A stretch of 22,983 bases of DNA, taken from NCBI GenBank assembly GCA_049644305.1, contig JBARRQ010000160.1, positions 1 to 22,983 of the forward strand, given 5' to 3'. Source of the DNA: AC-32 sp049644305 (lineage in GTDB: Bacteria > Actinomycetota > Thermoleophilia > Gaiellales > Gaiellaceae). How positions within the stretch are numbered: position 1 is the first letter of the stretch; each line of letters opens with the position of its first letter. The notes under the pieces were generated by a model, which saw only the letters and a program-made list of their open reading frames with translations, did no database searches and had not been told where the DNA came from. A program made the translations under genes and the position numbers. Positions 7,580-15,457 of the stretch are shown here, one piece after another.

Positions 7580-8445
7580 AGCTCGTTACCTTCGACGACG
7601 GGTCGGTCGGCGAGCTCCGTGAGGACCGAGTCGTCGAGCTCGACGTATCGTCAATGCGGGAGTACTTCGAGCGGGACGAGCCGCCGCGGGCGAACGGCCG
7701 GGAGCTCGCGCTCGAGGAGGTGCGCCTGCGGGCGCCGATCGTGCCGAAGAAGTTCTTCCACACGGCCGGGAACTTCCGCGAGCACGAGGCGGAGTCGAAG
7801 AACGTCGCCTGGTCGCACGAGATCGGGCCGTGGATCGTGTTCTTCCAGAACGTCGACGCGATCGTGGGGCCTGACGACCCCGTCGTCTATCCCGAGCACC
7901 TGACCGAGGAGCTGGACTACGAGCTCGAGCTGGCGGTGGTGATCCGCAAGGCGGGGAAATGGTTCTCGCCCGAGGAAGCCACTGACTACATCGGCGGCTA
8001 CGTGATCTTCAACGACATTACGGCCCGCGACATCCAGCGGCGCGAGATGCGCTCGGGCGTGTTCTCGTTCTGCAAGGCGATCGACACGTTCTGCCCGCTC
8101 GGGCCCTGGATCGTGACGCCTGACGAGATCCCCGACCCGCAGGATCTTGCGATGGAGCTACGGGTAAACGGTCAACCGCGCCAGGTGTCCCATTCGAAGA
8201 ACATGTCCGTGACGATCCCGGAGATCCTCAGTCACTACTCGGCGCTCGGCTACTCCCCCGGCGACGTCGTGTCGACCGGCACCGTGAGCGGCGTGGCGGG
8301 CTTCAGCGACGATCCGGCCTCGCTCTACCTGAAGCCCGGAGACGTGATGGAGGCGGAGATCGAGCGGATCGGCGTCCTGCGCAACCCGGTCGTCTCCTGG
8401 CAGGAGGCGCACGGACAACCCGCTCCCGAGCGAGTGCGGTGGTAA
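7576..8445 (+). CDS. Fumarylacetoacetate hydrolase (FAH) family protein
   Basis: 289-aa FAH-family hydrolase; relatives cleave C-C bonds in acylpyruvates or fumarylacetoacetate, or act as 2-oxo-acid decarboxylases, hydratases and isomerases in ring-degradation pathways. The metal site is intact: E116 and E118 in LDYELEL (113-119), D147 in NDITARD (146-152), and K167 in FCKAIDTFCPLGPW (165-178). GTVSGV (235-240) matches the family's late Gly-Thr motif. The N-terminal 55 residues form the usual small beta domain. The GTG start overlaps the M20 stop (GTGA). It ends within a stem-loop and is the last gene before the array's main gap. Substrate unknown; a ring-cleavage product is the natural guess. 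Confidence 0.9.
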   Translation: MKLVTFDDGSVGELREDRVVELDVSSMREYFERDEPPRANGRELALEEVRLRAPIVPKKFFHTAGNFREHEAESKNVAWSHEIGPWIVFFQNVDAIVGPDDPVVYPEHLTEELDYELELAVVIRKAGKWFSPEEATDYIGGYVIFNDITARDIQRREMRSGVFSFCKAIDTFCPLGPWIVTPDEIPDPQDLAMELRVNGQPRQVSHSKNMSVTIPEILSHYSALGYSPGDVVSTGTVSGVAGFSDDPASLYLKPGDVMEAEIERIGVLRNPVVSWQEAHGQPAPERVRW

Positions 8446-8460
8446 CGGCACCCACCGCGC
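8434..8460. terminator. Stem-loop across the FAH stop codon
   Basis: GTGCGGTGG (8434-8442) pairs with CCACCGCGC (8452-8460) as a nine-base stem with one G-T wobble; the nine-base loop begins with the TAA stop. There is no T-run, so it may act as an attenuating or mRNA-stabilising structure rather than a classical terminator. Confidence 0.35.
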
Positions 8461-8595
8461 ACGCGGACACCACGCCGTCCAAATCCCCCACCCTCTCTTT
8501 GGGTGGGGCTCATTGCCCGCCTCCCTCGGCTTCGACGCTACCCGAGATTCGCGCGCGTGTCGGTGCCGAGTCTGTGCCGAGAGCGTGACGATTCT
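8446..8595. other. Main gap inside the array
   Basis: About 150 bases between the FAH stop and the preferred start of the M24 gene. It holds the second arm of the stop-codon stem-loop and a separate perfect eight-base hairpin. I find no good -35/-10 pair, so I cannot say whether a second transcript begins here. Confidence 0.45.
8486..8508. terminator. Perfect GC-rich hairpin, terminator-like without T-tract
   Basis: Arms CCCCACCC (8486-8493) and GGGTGGGG (8501-8508) pair perfectly around a seven-base loop rich in T and C. No T-run follows. It could end or attenuate the upstream transcript, or cap the downstream one. The in-frame GTG at 8503 lies inside the 3' arm and is therefore a poor start for the next gene. 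Confidence 0.45.
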
Positions 8596-9753
8596 TTGAG
8601 GTGGCCCCGCGACGATGCGAAGCTCGACCGCGTTCGCGCGCTGATGGCGGAGGAGAACCTCGACGCGCTCGTCGTGCGCGCGCCCGACAACGTCCTCTAT
8701 CTGACGAACTTCTGGGGAATGAAGGGCTACGAGGCTGTCGTCTTTCCGCGCGATGGCGATCCCGCGCTCATCTGCCTCGAGGCCTCCGCCGAGGACGCTG
8801 CTCGAACGGCCTGGACCGGGGACGTCCGCTTCCTCAGCGGCTATGCGCCCGACGACCCCCGCCCGCCGACTGCCCGCACGCTCGAGCTCGCCGGCGAGGC
8901 CGCGCGTGACCACGGCCGGGTCGGGCTCGAGATCTCGCTGGGCACGCAGGCCTCCGACCGGATGGTCGGCGAGCCGACGACCTTCACGGCAGCCTGGTTC
9001 ACCGGCTTCGGGGAGGCCGTCGACGCCACGCCGCTCCTCGCCCGCGCCCGCGCGATCAAGACCGAGCAGGAGCTGGCGCGAATGCGGCTCGCCAACGAGA
9101 TCGCGGCGGCGGCGATGGAGCACGTCCGCGAGCGGATCCGGCCCGGAATGAAGGAGTCGCAGGCGGCCGCGCTCTGGGAGGGCTTCGTGCACGGCGAGGG
9201 AACCGGCTGGAACAGGCAGGTCGACCTCGCGCTGCCCTTCTCGCTCGTCTGGTCGGGGCCCGGGATCAAGACCTTCACCGCCACCGGCGACCTGCCGGTA
9301 CGCGAGGACGAGCCGACCCTGTTCGAGATCTGGGTCTGTGCGGACGGCTACTGGTGTGACCACACCAAGAACGTCTGCCCGGGCACGCTGCGCCCTGAGT
9401 ACGCCGAGCTCGAGCAGCAGCTCCTGGAGATCTACGGCCGCGCGCTCGAGTACTGCCGCCCACGTGCGTCGCTTGCCGAGCTCGACCGGCTCGTCCGCGC
9501 GGGCATCGCGGACGCGGGTTACGAGGGCCAGCCGTCCCACCCGATCTGCCACGGCGTCGGCGCGCGCGCACACGAGCCGCCCTACGCCCACCAGGCGGGC
9601 GAAGGCACGATCGAGGAGGGCATGGTGCTCGCGATCGAGCCCGGAATCTACTGGGACGGTGGCGGCGGGCTCCGCGTCGAGGACAACTTCCTCGTCACGG
9701 CCAGCGGAGTCGAGAAGCTCTCCGACTTCCCGGACGGGGTCGTCTGCGGGTGA
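8596..9753 (+). CDS. M24-family (Xaa-Pro aminopeptidase-like) metallohydrolase
   Basis: Pita-bread-fold hydrolase of the M24B group, 385 aa from the TTG at 8596. Numbered from there, all five metal ligands are present: D250 and D255 (ADGYWCDHTKN), H319 (ICHGVG), E348 (IEPG) and E362 (RVEDN). The N-terminal creatinase-like domain has the usual opening (KLDRVRALMAEENLDALVV). Relatives include prolidases, Xaa-Pro aminopeptidases and ectoine hydrolase (DoeA/EutD), so a non-peptide C-N substrate is possible. The start is uncertain: GTG at 8503, 8557 and 8563 are also in frame, but 8503 is inside a hairpin and homology begins only after 8600; GAGAG at 8579-8583 is a weak ribosome binding site. The stop overlaps the next GTG. 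Confidence 0.86.
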   Translation: MRWPRDDAKLDRVRALMAEENLDALVVRAPDNVLYLTNFWGMKGYEAVVFPRDGDPALICLEASAEDAARTAWTGDVRFLSGYAPDDPRPPTARTLELAGEAARDHGRVGLEISLGTQASDRMVGEPTTFTAAWFTGFGEAVDATPLLARARAIKTEQELARMRLANEIAAAAMEHVRERIRPGMKESQAAALWEGFVHGEGTGWNRQVDLALPFSLVWSGPGIKTFTATGDLPVREDEPTLFEIWVCADGYWCDHTKNVCPGTLRPEYAELEQQLLEIYGRALEYCRPRASLAELDRLVRAGIADAGYEGQPSHPICHGVGARAHEPPYAHQAGEGTIEEGMVLAIEPGIYWDGGGGLRVEDNFLVTASGVEKLSDFPDGVVCG

Positions 9754-10898
9754 TCTGGACCGGCGAGCTCAACGACCCCTACAGGCTCGGCGGCTCCGTC
9801 GGGCTCTACGACACAACTCTGCGCGACGGGGAGCAGACGGTGGGCGTCGTCCTCGATCCGGAGCAGAAGCTCGAGATCGCCAGGCTGCTCGACGAGCTCG
9901 GGATCGACCGGATCGAGGCCGGCTTTCCGCGCGTCTCGCAAGACGACTGGGAGGCGGTGCGGCTGATCTCGGAGGCAGGCCTGCGAGCAGAGATCTGGGG
10001 CTTCTCGCGTGCCGTCCCCGCCGACCTCGAAGCGCTCGTCGAGCTCGGCGTCAGCGCCTCCGTGATCGAGTCACCGATCTCTGATCGCAAGCTCGACGCG
10101 CTCGGGGTCACCCGCGAGAAGATGCTCTGCCGGATCACTGACGCGATGCGCTTCGCGGCTCAGCATGGGATCGACGCCGCCTTCTTCGGCGTCGATTCGA
10201 CCCGCGCCGACCCCGCCTTCTACGAGCGGGTCTACCACGCGGCGGTCGAGGCGGGAGCGAAGGAGGTCTGCGTGGTCGACACGCTCGGAATCGCCTCGCC
10301 GGAGGCCGTGGCCGACCTCGTTGGGCTCACGGTCGAGTGGGTCGGGCCCCACGTCCCGGTTCACTTCCACGGGCATAACGACTTCGGCCTCGCGACCGCC
10401 GCTTCGGTAGCTGCCGTGCGGGCTGGAAGCACGTGGGTGCAGGGGACGATCAACGGCATGGGGGAGCGCGCCGGGAACGCGAACCTGGGGGAGGTCGCGC
10501 TGACGCTGCGCGCGCTGTACGGAGTCGAGTCGAACCTTCGCCTCGAGCGGATCCGCGAGGTCTCCGAGCGCGTTCGCGAGCTCTCGGGGTACCAGCTCGA
10601 TCCGTGGAAGCCCGTCACCGGGGAAACGCTCTTCCGCCGCGAGAGCGGCGCCGTCGCGAGCCAGTTCCACGACCCGCCGTCGATCGAGCCGTACTCCTCC
10701 GAGCTCGTCCACGCGGAGCGCGGCATCGTCCTGGGCAAGAAGAGCGGGCTCGACTCGATCAGGATCAAGGCGGAGGAGTTGGGGTTGGACGTGCCGGAGG
10801 AGCGCCGGCCGGAGCTGTTGGCGAGGGTCAAGGAGCTCGGAGCCCGCAAGCGCGGCCTCGTCACCGACGCGGAGTTCCGTGAGCTCGCGGGTGGCTGA
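9750..10898 (+). CDS. HMGL-like acyl-CoA condensing enzyme (homocitrate/isopropylmalate/citramalate synthase type)
   Basis: 382-aa TIM-barrel enzyme of the DRE-TIM family, expected to condense acetyl-CoA or a similar acyl-CoA with a 2-oxo acid. DTTLRDGEQT (21-30), HFHGHND (205-211, metal ligands H207 and H209) and GMGERAGNANLGE (236-248) are diagnostic. DGEQ, rather than the DGLQ of HMG-CoA lyase, points to a synthase. The C-terminus carries GKKSG (329-333), as in homocitrate synthases, but is too short for the LeuA regulatory domain, so leucine-type feedback control is not expected. GTG at 9750 overlaps the M24 stop. Because no leu, lys or nif genes are near, a catabolic or assimilatory role for a pathway 2-oxo acid is inferred. 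Confidence 0.88.
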   Translation: MIWTGELNDPYRLGGSVGLYDTTLRDGEQTVGVVLDPEQKLEIARLLDELGIDRIEAGFPRVSQDDWEAVRLISEAGLRAEIWGFSRAVPADLEALVELGVSASVIESPISDRKLDALGVTREKMLCRITDAMRFAAQHGIDAAFFGVDSTRADPAFYERVYHAAVEAGAKEVCVVDTLGIASPEAVADLVGLTVEWVGPHVPVHFHGHNDFGLATAASVAAVRAGSTWVQGTINGMGERAGNANLGEVALTLRALYGVESNLRLERIREVSERVRELSGYQLDPWKPVTGETLFRRESGAVASQFHDPPSIEPYSSELVHAERGIVLGKKSGLDSIRIKAEELGLDVPEERRPELLARVKELGARKRGLVTDAEFRELAGG

Positions 10899-12507
10899 CT
10901 ACGACGCGATCGTGGTCGGCAGTGGGATCAACTCGCTCGCCTGCGCCGCTCTGCTCGCCCGAGGTGGGTTCCACGTCTGCGTGCTCGAGCGCGAGGACCA
11001 GCTCGGCGGCGCGATCAGGACGGCCGAGCTCACCGAGCCCGGCTTCCACCACGACGTCTTCAGCGCCTGGCACCCGCTCTGGGTCGGCGGCGCCGCGCAC
11101 GCGGAGCTCGCCGACGAGCTTGCAGCGCGCGGACTCGAGTACCTGAACACCGAGCACCCCACGGCGACGCTCTTCCCCGACGGCGAGGCCGCCTTCCTGC
11201 TGCGGACGACCGAGGCGAACGCCGAGGAGCTCGACCGGCAAGCTCAGGGTGACGGCGATGCCTGGCGCCGGATGCTGGACGAGTTCCTTTCGAACGCAGA
11301 CCTCGCCTTCGGCATGCTCGGCACCGAGCTCTGGTCGAGGGACGGCCTCGCGCTCGGGCTGCGAGCGTACCGGCGGCTCGGGCGCAGGGGTGCCGTCGAG
11401 TTCACAGGCAACGTGCTCGCGTCGAGCCGCGACTGGCTGACCGACACGTTCGCGTCCGAGCGCGCACACGGGCTGCTCGCGCCCTGGGTGCTTCACACCG
11501 GCCTGGGCCCAGACTCGGCGGCGTCGGGCTTTATGACCCAGGTGATCGGCGTTGCGGTCCAGGAGGGAGGGATGCCGATCCCGCGCGGGGGCGGCGCGCG
11601 CCTCGTCGACGCGCTCGTGCTGCTGATCGGCGACCACGGCGGCACGTGCGAGACAGGCCGCGACGTCGAGCGGATCCTCGTGCGCGACGGTGGGGCGACA
11701 GGGGTGCGGCTCGCCGGCGGGGAGGAGCTGACGGCCGGCCGGGCGGTGATCGCGAACGTGACGCCGACGCAGCTCTACGGGCGGTTGCTCGACGGCGACG
11801 TGCCGCCGCAGATCGCCGAGCGTGGCCGGCGATTTCGATACGGCCGCTCCGAGATGCAAATCCACTTCGCGCTCTCCGAGCCGCCGCGCTGGGAGGGAGA
11901 CGAGCGGCTCGGGCAAACGGCGATCGTCCATCTGACGCCGGGCCTCGACGGCGTCTCGCGCGCCGTGAACGAGGCCGAGCGAGGCCTGTTGCCGGCAGAG
12001 GCGACGGTCGTCGTCGGCCAGCCACTGACGATCGATCCCTCGCGGGCGCCGGAGGGCGCCGGGCTGCTCTGGATCCAGCTCCAAGAGCTGCCGTGGCACA
12101 TCAAGGGCGACGCTGCCGGAGAGCTCGACCCCGGCGCCGGCGCTTGGACGGAGGAGCTGCGCGAGCGCTATGCCGACCGGATCCAGGAGCGGATCGCGCG
12201 GCACGTCCCGAATCTCGAGCCCTCGCTGCGCCGGCGCGTCGCGCTCTCGCCGGCCGATCTGCAGGCGGCCAACGTCAACCTGCACCAGGGCGATCCGTAC
12301 TCAGGGTCGCTCGCGCTCGACCAGAACCTCCTCTGGCGGCCCTTCGCGGCGAGCCCGGGGCACGCCACGGCGGTCAAACAGCTCTGGCACATCGGGGCGA
12401 GCACGCATCCCGGCCCGGGCCTGGGAGCCGGGTCGGGCACCCTCGTCGCCAAGCGCCTGCTCGAACCGTCGTTCGCCGACCGCGTCAGGAAGCGGCTGCG
12501 CGGGTGA
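10879..12507 (+). CDS. CrtI/PYROXD2-like FAD-dependent oxidoreductase
   Basis: 542-aa flavoprotein of the phytoene-desaturase/amine-oxidase-like superfamily. The N-terminal Rossmann motif is GSGINSLACAALLARGG (14-30) with the ribose-binding Glu37 in VLERED, followed by GGAIRTAE. The C-terminal FAD motif is GASTHPGPGLGAGSG, near residues 510-524. It overlaps the preceding gene; GTG at 10879 (20-base overlap, GGAG four bases upstream) and GTG at 10891 (8-base overlap, beginning MADYDAIVVG) are both possible. No phytoene synthase or other carotenoid gene is present, so desaturation or oxidation of a pathway intermediate is more likely than carotenoid synthesis. Substrate unknown. Confidence 0.87.
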   Translation: MSSRVADYDAIVVGSGINSLACAALLARGGFHVCVLEREDQLGGAIRTAELTEPGFHHDVFSAWHPLWVGGAAHAELADELAARGLEYLNTEHPTATLFPDGEAAFLLRTTEANAEELDRQAQGDGDAWRRMLDEFLSNADLAFGMLGTELWSRDGLALGLRAYRRLGRRGAVEFTGNVLASSRDWLTDTFASERAHGLLAPWVLHTGLGPDSAASGFMTQVIGVAVQEGGMPIPRGGGARLVDALVLLIGDHGGTCETGRDVERILVRDGGATGVRLAGGEELTAGRAVIANVTPTQLYGRLLDGDVPPQIAERGRRFRYGRSEMQIHFALSEPPRWEGDERLGQTAIVHLTPGLDGVSRAVNEAERGLLPAEATVVVGQPLTIDPSRAPEGAGLLWIQLQELPWHIKGDAAGELDPGAGAWTEELRERYADRIQERIARHVPNLEPSLRRRVALSPADLQAANVNLHQGDPYSGSLALDQNLLWRPFAASPGHATAVKQLWHIGASTHPGPGLGAGSGTLVAKRLLEPSFADRVRKRLRG

Positions 12508-13301
12508 GCGGCTTCTCGATCTCGCAGATCACGACTGTGACGCAGTCGTTCGCCGACGACCTCGACGCTTACCGCGTGGCCGGCGCAGACGGGATCGGAA
12601 TCTGGGAGATGAAGCTGGAGGACGACTCGCTGGCGCGGTTCCGCGCAAGCCGGCTAGAGTCGGCCGCGGCGGTTCCGGCGGTGCCGTCGATCTTGCCGCT
12701 GCCGCTGATGGAAGGCCCGGCCGACGCGGACGAGCGGGTCGAGGCGATCTGCGCCGGCATTCGCCGCCTCGCGCCGTTCGAGCCCGAGTGCGTCCTCTTC
12801 CTGACCGGGCCGGGCGACGACCGGGGAGCGATCGTCGAAGGCCTGCGCGCGATCGGCGCCGAGGGCCGGCGCAGCGGCGTGCGCGTCGTCCTCGAGCCGA
12901 TTCAGCGCGAGTTCGCGCACTACTGGACCGTTGTCAGCTCGCTGGCCGAGGCTGCGGAGCTGCTCGACCAAGCCGGCGCGGATGTCGGCCTCATGTACGA
13001 CTCCTGGCACCTTTGGCGCGAGCCGCTCGAGGAGATCGAGCGCTACCGAGATCGAATCCACGGGGTCCACTTGGCGGACTGGCGCGAGCCGACGAGGAAC
13101 ACGAACGACCGCGTCCTGCCCGGCGAAGGCGTCGTCGAGTTCGGGCCAATCCTGGACGCTCTGCGCTGGGATGGTCTCTTCGACCTCGAGATCTTCTCCG
13201 ACCCGGAGCTGCCCGACTCGCTCTGGAAGGAGGACCCGCACGAGCTGGCGAGTCGCGGGATCGAACAGCTGCGGAGGACGGTATCGAACGCGTCTGCGTA
13301 G
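12504..13301 (+). CDS. Sugar phosphate isomerase/epimerase-like TIM-barrel protein
   Basis: 265-aa xylose-isomerase-like (AP endonuclease 2 superfamily) barrel. Metal-binding candidates fall in the usual strand order: E131 (VVLEPI), D166 and H169 (MYDSWH), H189 (GVHLADW) and E229 (DLEIF). LPGEG (205-209) is the common late loop. Such proteins include hydroxypyruvate isomerase, tagatose and inosose epimerases/dehydratases. The GTG start overlaps the preceding stop by four bases (GTGA); its own end overlaps the following reductase by about 19 bases. It could isomerise or dehydrate a hydroxy-acid or polyol intermediate, but no specific reaction can be read from sequence. Confidence 0.85.
   Translation: MSGFSISQITTVTQSFADDLDAYRVAGADGIGIWEMKLEDDSLARFRASRLESAAAVPAVPSILPLPLMEGPADADERVEAICAGIRRLAPFEPECVLFLTGPGDDRGAIVEGLRAIGAEGRRSGVRVVLEPIQREFAHYWTVVSSLAEAAELLDQAGADVGLMYDSWHLWREPLEEIERYRDRIHGVHLADWREPTRNTNDRVLPGEGVVEFGPILDALRWDGLFDLEIFSDPELPDSLWKEDPHELASRGIEQLRRTVSNASA
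13273..13277 (+). promoter_or_regulatory. Shine-Dalgarno GGAGG placing a start at ATC 13283
   Basis: A full GGAGG sits five bases before the in-frame ATC at 13283, inside the 3' end of the preceding gene. It is the only strong ribosome binding site near the beginning of the reductase's homology and is the main evidence for a near-cognate start. Confidence 0.5.
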
Positions 13302-14191
13302 TCGGCGCCGGCGTGATCGGCAGCCTGTATGCAGCGCACCTCGGCCGCGTCTGCGAGGTGTCGGTGCTCTGCCGCCGCCAGGAGCACGCGCGCGCCCTGA
13401 ACGAACAGGGGCTTCGGGTCTCGGGCCGCCACGACTTCGTCACTCAGCTGCAGGCGGCGATCGACCCGGCAGCGCTCCCGGAACCGGAGCTGGCGATCGT
13501 CGCCACGAAGACGACGGAGCTCGAGCAGGCGGCGGCGCTCCTCGAGGGGTACTGGCCCGGAGCGGCGGTCATGACCGTCCAGAACGGCCTCGGGGCCGAG
13601 GAGGCCTTCGGAGCGAGGCGGGTGATCTCGGCGGTCACGTTCATGAGCGGCACGCGCCACTTGGACACCCACGTCGAGTACATCCTCGACACGGAAACGT
13701 GGCTGGGCCCGTATGCGGAGACGCCGTACGAGCTGGTCGAGGAGGCCGCCGAGCTGATCGTCGAATCCGGGCTGAAGGCCAGGCCGTTCACTGACCTGCG
13801 CCCGGCGCAGTGGTCGAAGCTGATCTTCAACGCGACCGTCAACACGGTCGCCGCGCTCACCGGCCTCCCCCACGACTCGCACTTCGCGGCGCGGGAGGGG
13901 CCCGGCGACCTCGGCCACCTCGTCTACGACCTGATCGCCGAGGGCAAGCGGGTCGCCGAGGCGGCCGGCGTCGAGCTACTCGAGGATCCCTGGGAGATGA
14001 ACGTCCACGCAACCGAGCGCGGGAGCCGGCACTTCCCGTCGATGCTCGAGGACGTCGAGGCTCGGCGACCAACCGAGGTCGACGCGATCAATGGCTCGCT
14101 CGTGCTCGAGGCTGCCCGGCACGGCATCGACGCTCCGCTCCAGACCGCGCTCTACCGGCTCGTGAAAGCCAAAGAGGCCTCGTACTCGTAG
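13283..14191 (+). CDS. Ketopantoate reductase (ApbA/PanE)-family oxidoreductase, copy 1
   Basis: About 302 aa, NAD(P)H-dependent reductase of 2-oxo acids. GAGVIG (8-13) binds the cofactor, VATKTTE has K76, QNGLG (100-104) follows, and QWSKLIFNATVN (177-188) holds the catalytic K179 with N183 and N187; SMLEDVEARRPTEVDAING is the conserved C-terminal helix. No ATG, GTG or TTG exists in frame near the beginning: the frame runs open from far upstream without a usable start, and GTG at 13313 would cut the GxGxxG motif. ATC at 13283, with GGAGG five bases upstream, gives a protein beginning one residue before the start of its paralogue at 18861. No other pantothenate gene is present, so the substrate may be a pathway 2-oxo acid. 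A sequencing error at the start is the main alternative. Confidence 0.85.
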   Translation: MERVCVVGAGVIGSLYAAHLGRVCEVSVLCRRQEHARALNEQGLRVSGRHDFVTQLQAAIDPAALPEPELAIVATKTTELEQAAALLEGYWPGAAVMTVQNGLGAEEAFGARRVISAVTFMSGTRHLDTHVEYILDTETWLGPYAETPYELVEEAAELIVESGLKARPFTDLRPAQWSKLIFNATVNTVAALTGLPHDSHFAAREGPGDLGHLVYDLIAEGKRVAEAAGVELLEDPWEMNVHATERGSRHFPSMLEDVEARRPTEVDAINGSLVLEAARHGIDAPLQTALYRLVKAKEASYS

Positions 14192-14243
14192 ACGATGGTG
14201 AGAGAATGACCGCCAGCGGCCTGCAAACAGGGAAGGGGATTCG
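14192..14243 (+). promoter_or_regulatory. Short spacer with the binding-protein ribosome site
   Basis: A 52-base spacer. AGGGG (14234-14238) lies five bases before the ATG at 14244. It also contains a 13-codon mini-frame (ATG 14206) whose stop overlaps the binding-protein ATG as ATGA, possibly a coupling element. No terminator or convincing promoter is seen. Confidence 0.35.
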
Positions 14244-15452
14244 ATGAGACGATCGAGGATGGTGGTTGTTGCGACGGGCCTCGTCGCAGTGGCGGCGGCC
14301 TTGCTAGCCGCGAGCCTCGGCGGAAGCGCATCCGCGCGGGGCACGGCCAAGCCGATCTTGATCGGCGCCGCAGTCGACCTCACCGGTGCGATGAAGCCGT
14401 TCGACAGCGCCGCCCTCCGAGCGGCCCAGATCGAGGCCGCGAAAACGAAGGTGAACGGCCGCCCGTTCAAAGTCGTCGTCTGCAACACCCAGCTCGACAG
14501 GGACAAGACGAAGGCCTGCGCAGCCAACCTGATCGCGCAGGGCGCGGTCGCGCTCCTCGTTACGTGCGACGTGGAGTACGCGGCGCCCGCCACACAGGAG
14601 GCGATCAACGCGGGCAAGCTCGCCCTCGGCTCGTGCATCGGCACAGACCAACAGGGGCCGAAGCGGTTCGGACCGAAGGGCAAGCTCGCGTTCAGCTTCG
14701 GGAACGTCGCCCAGGACGAGGGCGCCGCGATGGCAAAGTACGCGTACAAGGTGAAGCACTGGAAGCGTGCGATCACCGTCACGGACAACCTCCTCGTCTA
14801 CTTCCAGAATGTCGTCCAGGCGTTCACGGCCCGGTACACCGCCCTTGGAGGCAAGATCGTCCGCGCCGAGAGCTTCACGAACTCGGCCTTCGGCGCACCC
14901 AATCAGGTGCCGAGCCTCGTGAACCGGCTTCGCAACACGAGCGGAGCCCAGGTCATCGTCACCTCGACCACGTTCGGCGACTGGCCCGCGATCATGCAGG
15001 GCGTGCGCAGTCTCCACGTGACGACGCCCATCATGAACTCCTGGGCCGGCGACGGCACCAACTGGTACCCGAAGAACCCCAAGGTGACGAAGTACTGGTA
15101 CGTCACCTTCGCGTCGATCTTCGGCGACGATCCGAATCCCGCCGTGAGGCGCCTCTTCACAACGATCAAGCGGCAGGAGGGAACGCCGGCAACCGGCAGC
15201 TTCGTGACCGGTGCCTCCGCGATCGACGCCCTTGCGACGGCGATCAGGCGGGCGCACGGCTCGACGAACGGCACCGCGCTCGCCAAGCAGTTCGAGCGCT
15301 TCCGGAGTCTGCAGACCATCTCCGGCAAGATCAGCTTCTCGTCGAAGTACCACACCGTCTTCGGCCGCTCGTACCGGGTGATCGAGGTCGAGAACAACAA
15401 GGGCAGGTACGTCGGGAGCATCTCCGCCGGGAAGCCGGCCAGCATCGGCTGA
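14244..15452 (+). CDS. ABC transporter substrate-binding protein, branched-chain amino acid (HAAT) type
   Basis: 402-aa periplasmic-binding-protein type I receptor, exported and delivering solute to the LivHM-like permease. Residues 1-31 form a Sec signal peptide: MRRSR, a hydrophobic stretch (about 7-25) and a likely cut after ASA (29-31). No lipobox cysteine is present, unusual for a Gram-positive-style receptor, so it may be free, held otherwise, or periplasmic if there is an outer membrane. The mature part opens with ILIGAAVDLTGAMKP (38-52), typical of LivJ-like proteins. Five cysteine-containing sites occur in the mature part, including CDVEYAAPATQ. HAAT receptors bind branched-chain amino acids, amides, urea or aromatic acids; the ligand here is not predictable but is probably the array's substrate. 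Confidence 0.92.
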   Translation: MRRSRMVVVATGLVAVAAALLAASLGGSASARGTAKPILIGAAVDLTGAMKPFDSAALRAAQIEAAKTKVNGRPFKVVVCNTQLDRDKTKACAANLIAQGAVALLVTCDVEYAAPATQEAINAGKLALGSCIGTDQQGPKRFGPKGKLAFSFGNVAQDEGAAMAKYAYKVKHWKRAITVTDNLLVYFQNVVQAFTARYTALGGKIVRAESFTNSAFGAPNQVPSLVNRLRNTSGAQVIVTSTTFGDWPAIMQGVRSLHVTTPIMNSWAGDGTNWYPKNPKVTKYWYVTFASIFGDDPNPAVRRLFTTIKRQEGTPATGSFVTGASAIDALATAIRRAHGSTNGTALAKQFERFRSLQTISGKISFSSKYHTVFGRSYRVIEVENNKGRYVGSISAGKPASIG

Positions 15453-15457
15453 GCGAG

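Noticed and set aside
8503..8595. M24 gene starting at GTG 8503
   Set aside because: This start lies in the 3' arm of a perfect hairpin, has no ribosome binding site, and adds about 31 basic residues outside the family homology; kept as an alternative only.
10879..12507. Carotenoid biosynthesis locus
   Set aside because: Only a CrtI-like protein is present; the surrounding genes are catabolic and transport functions.
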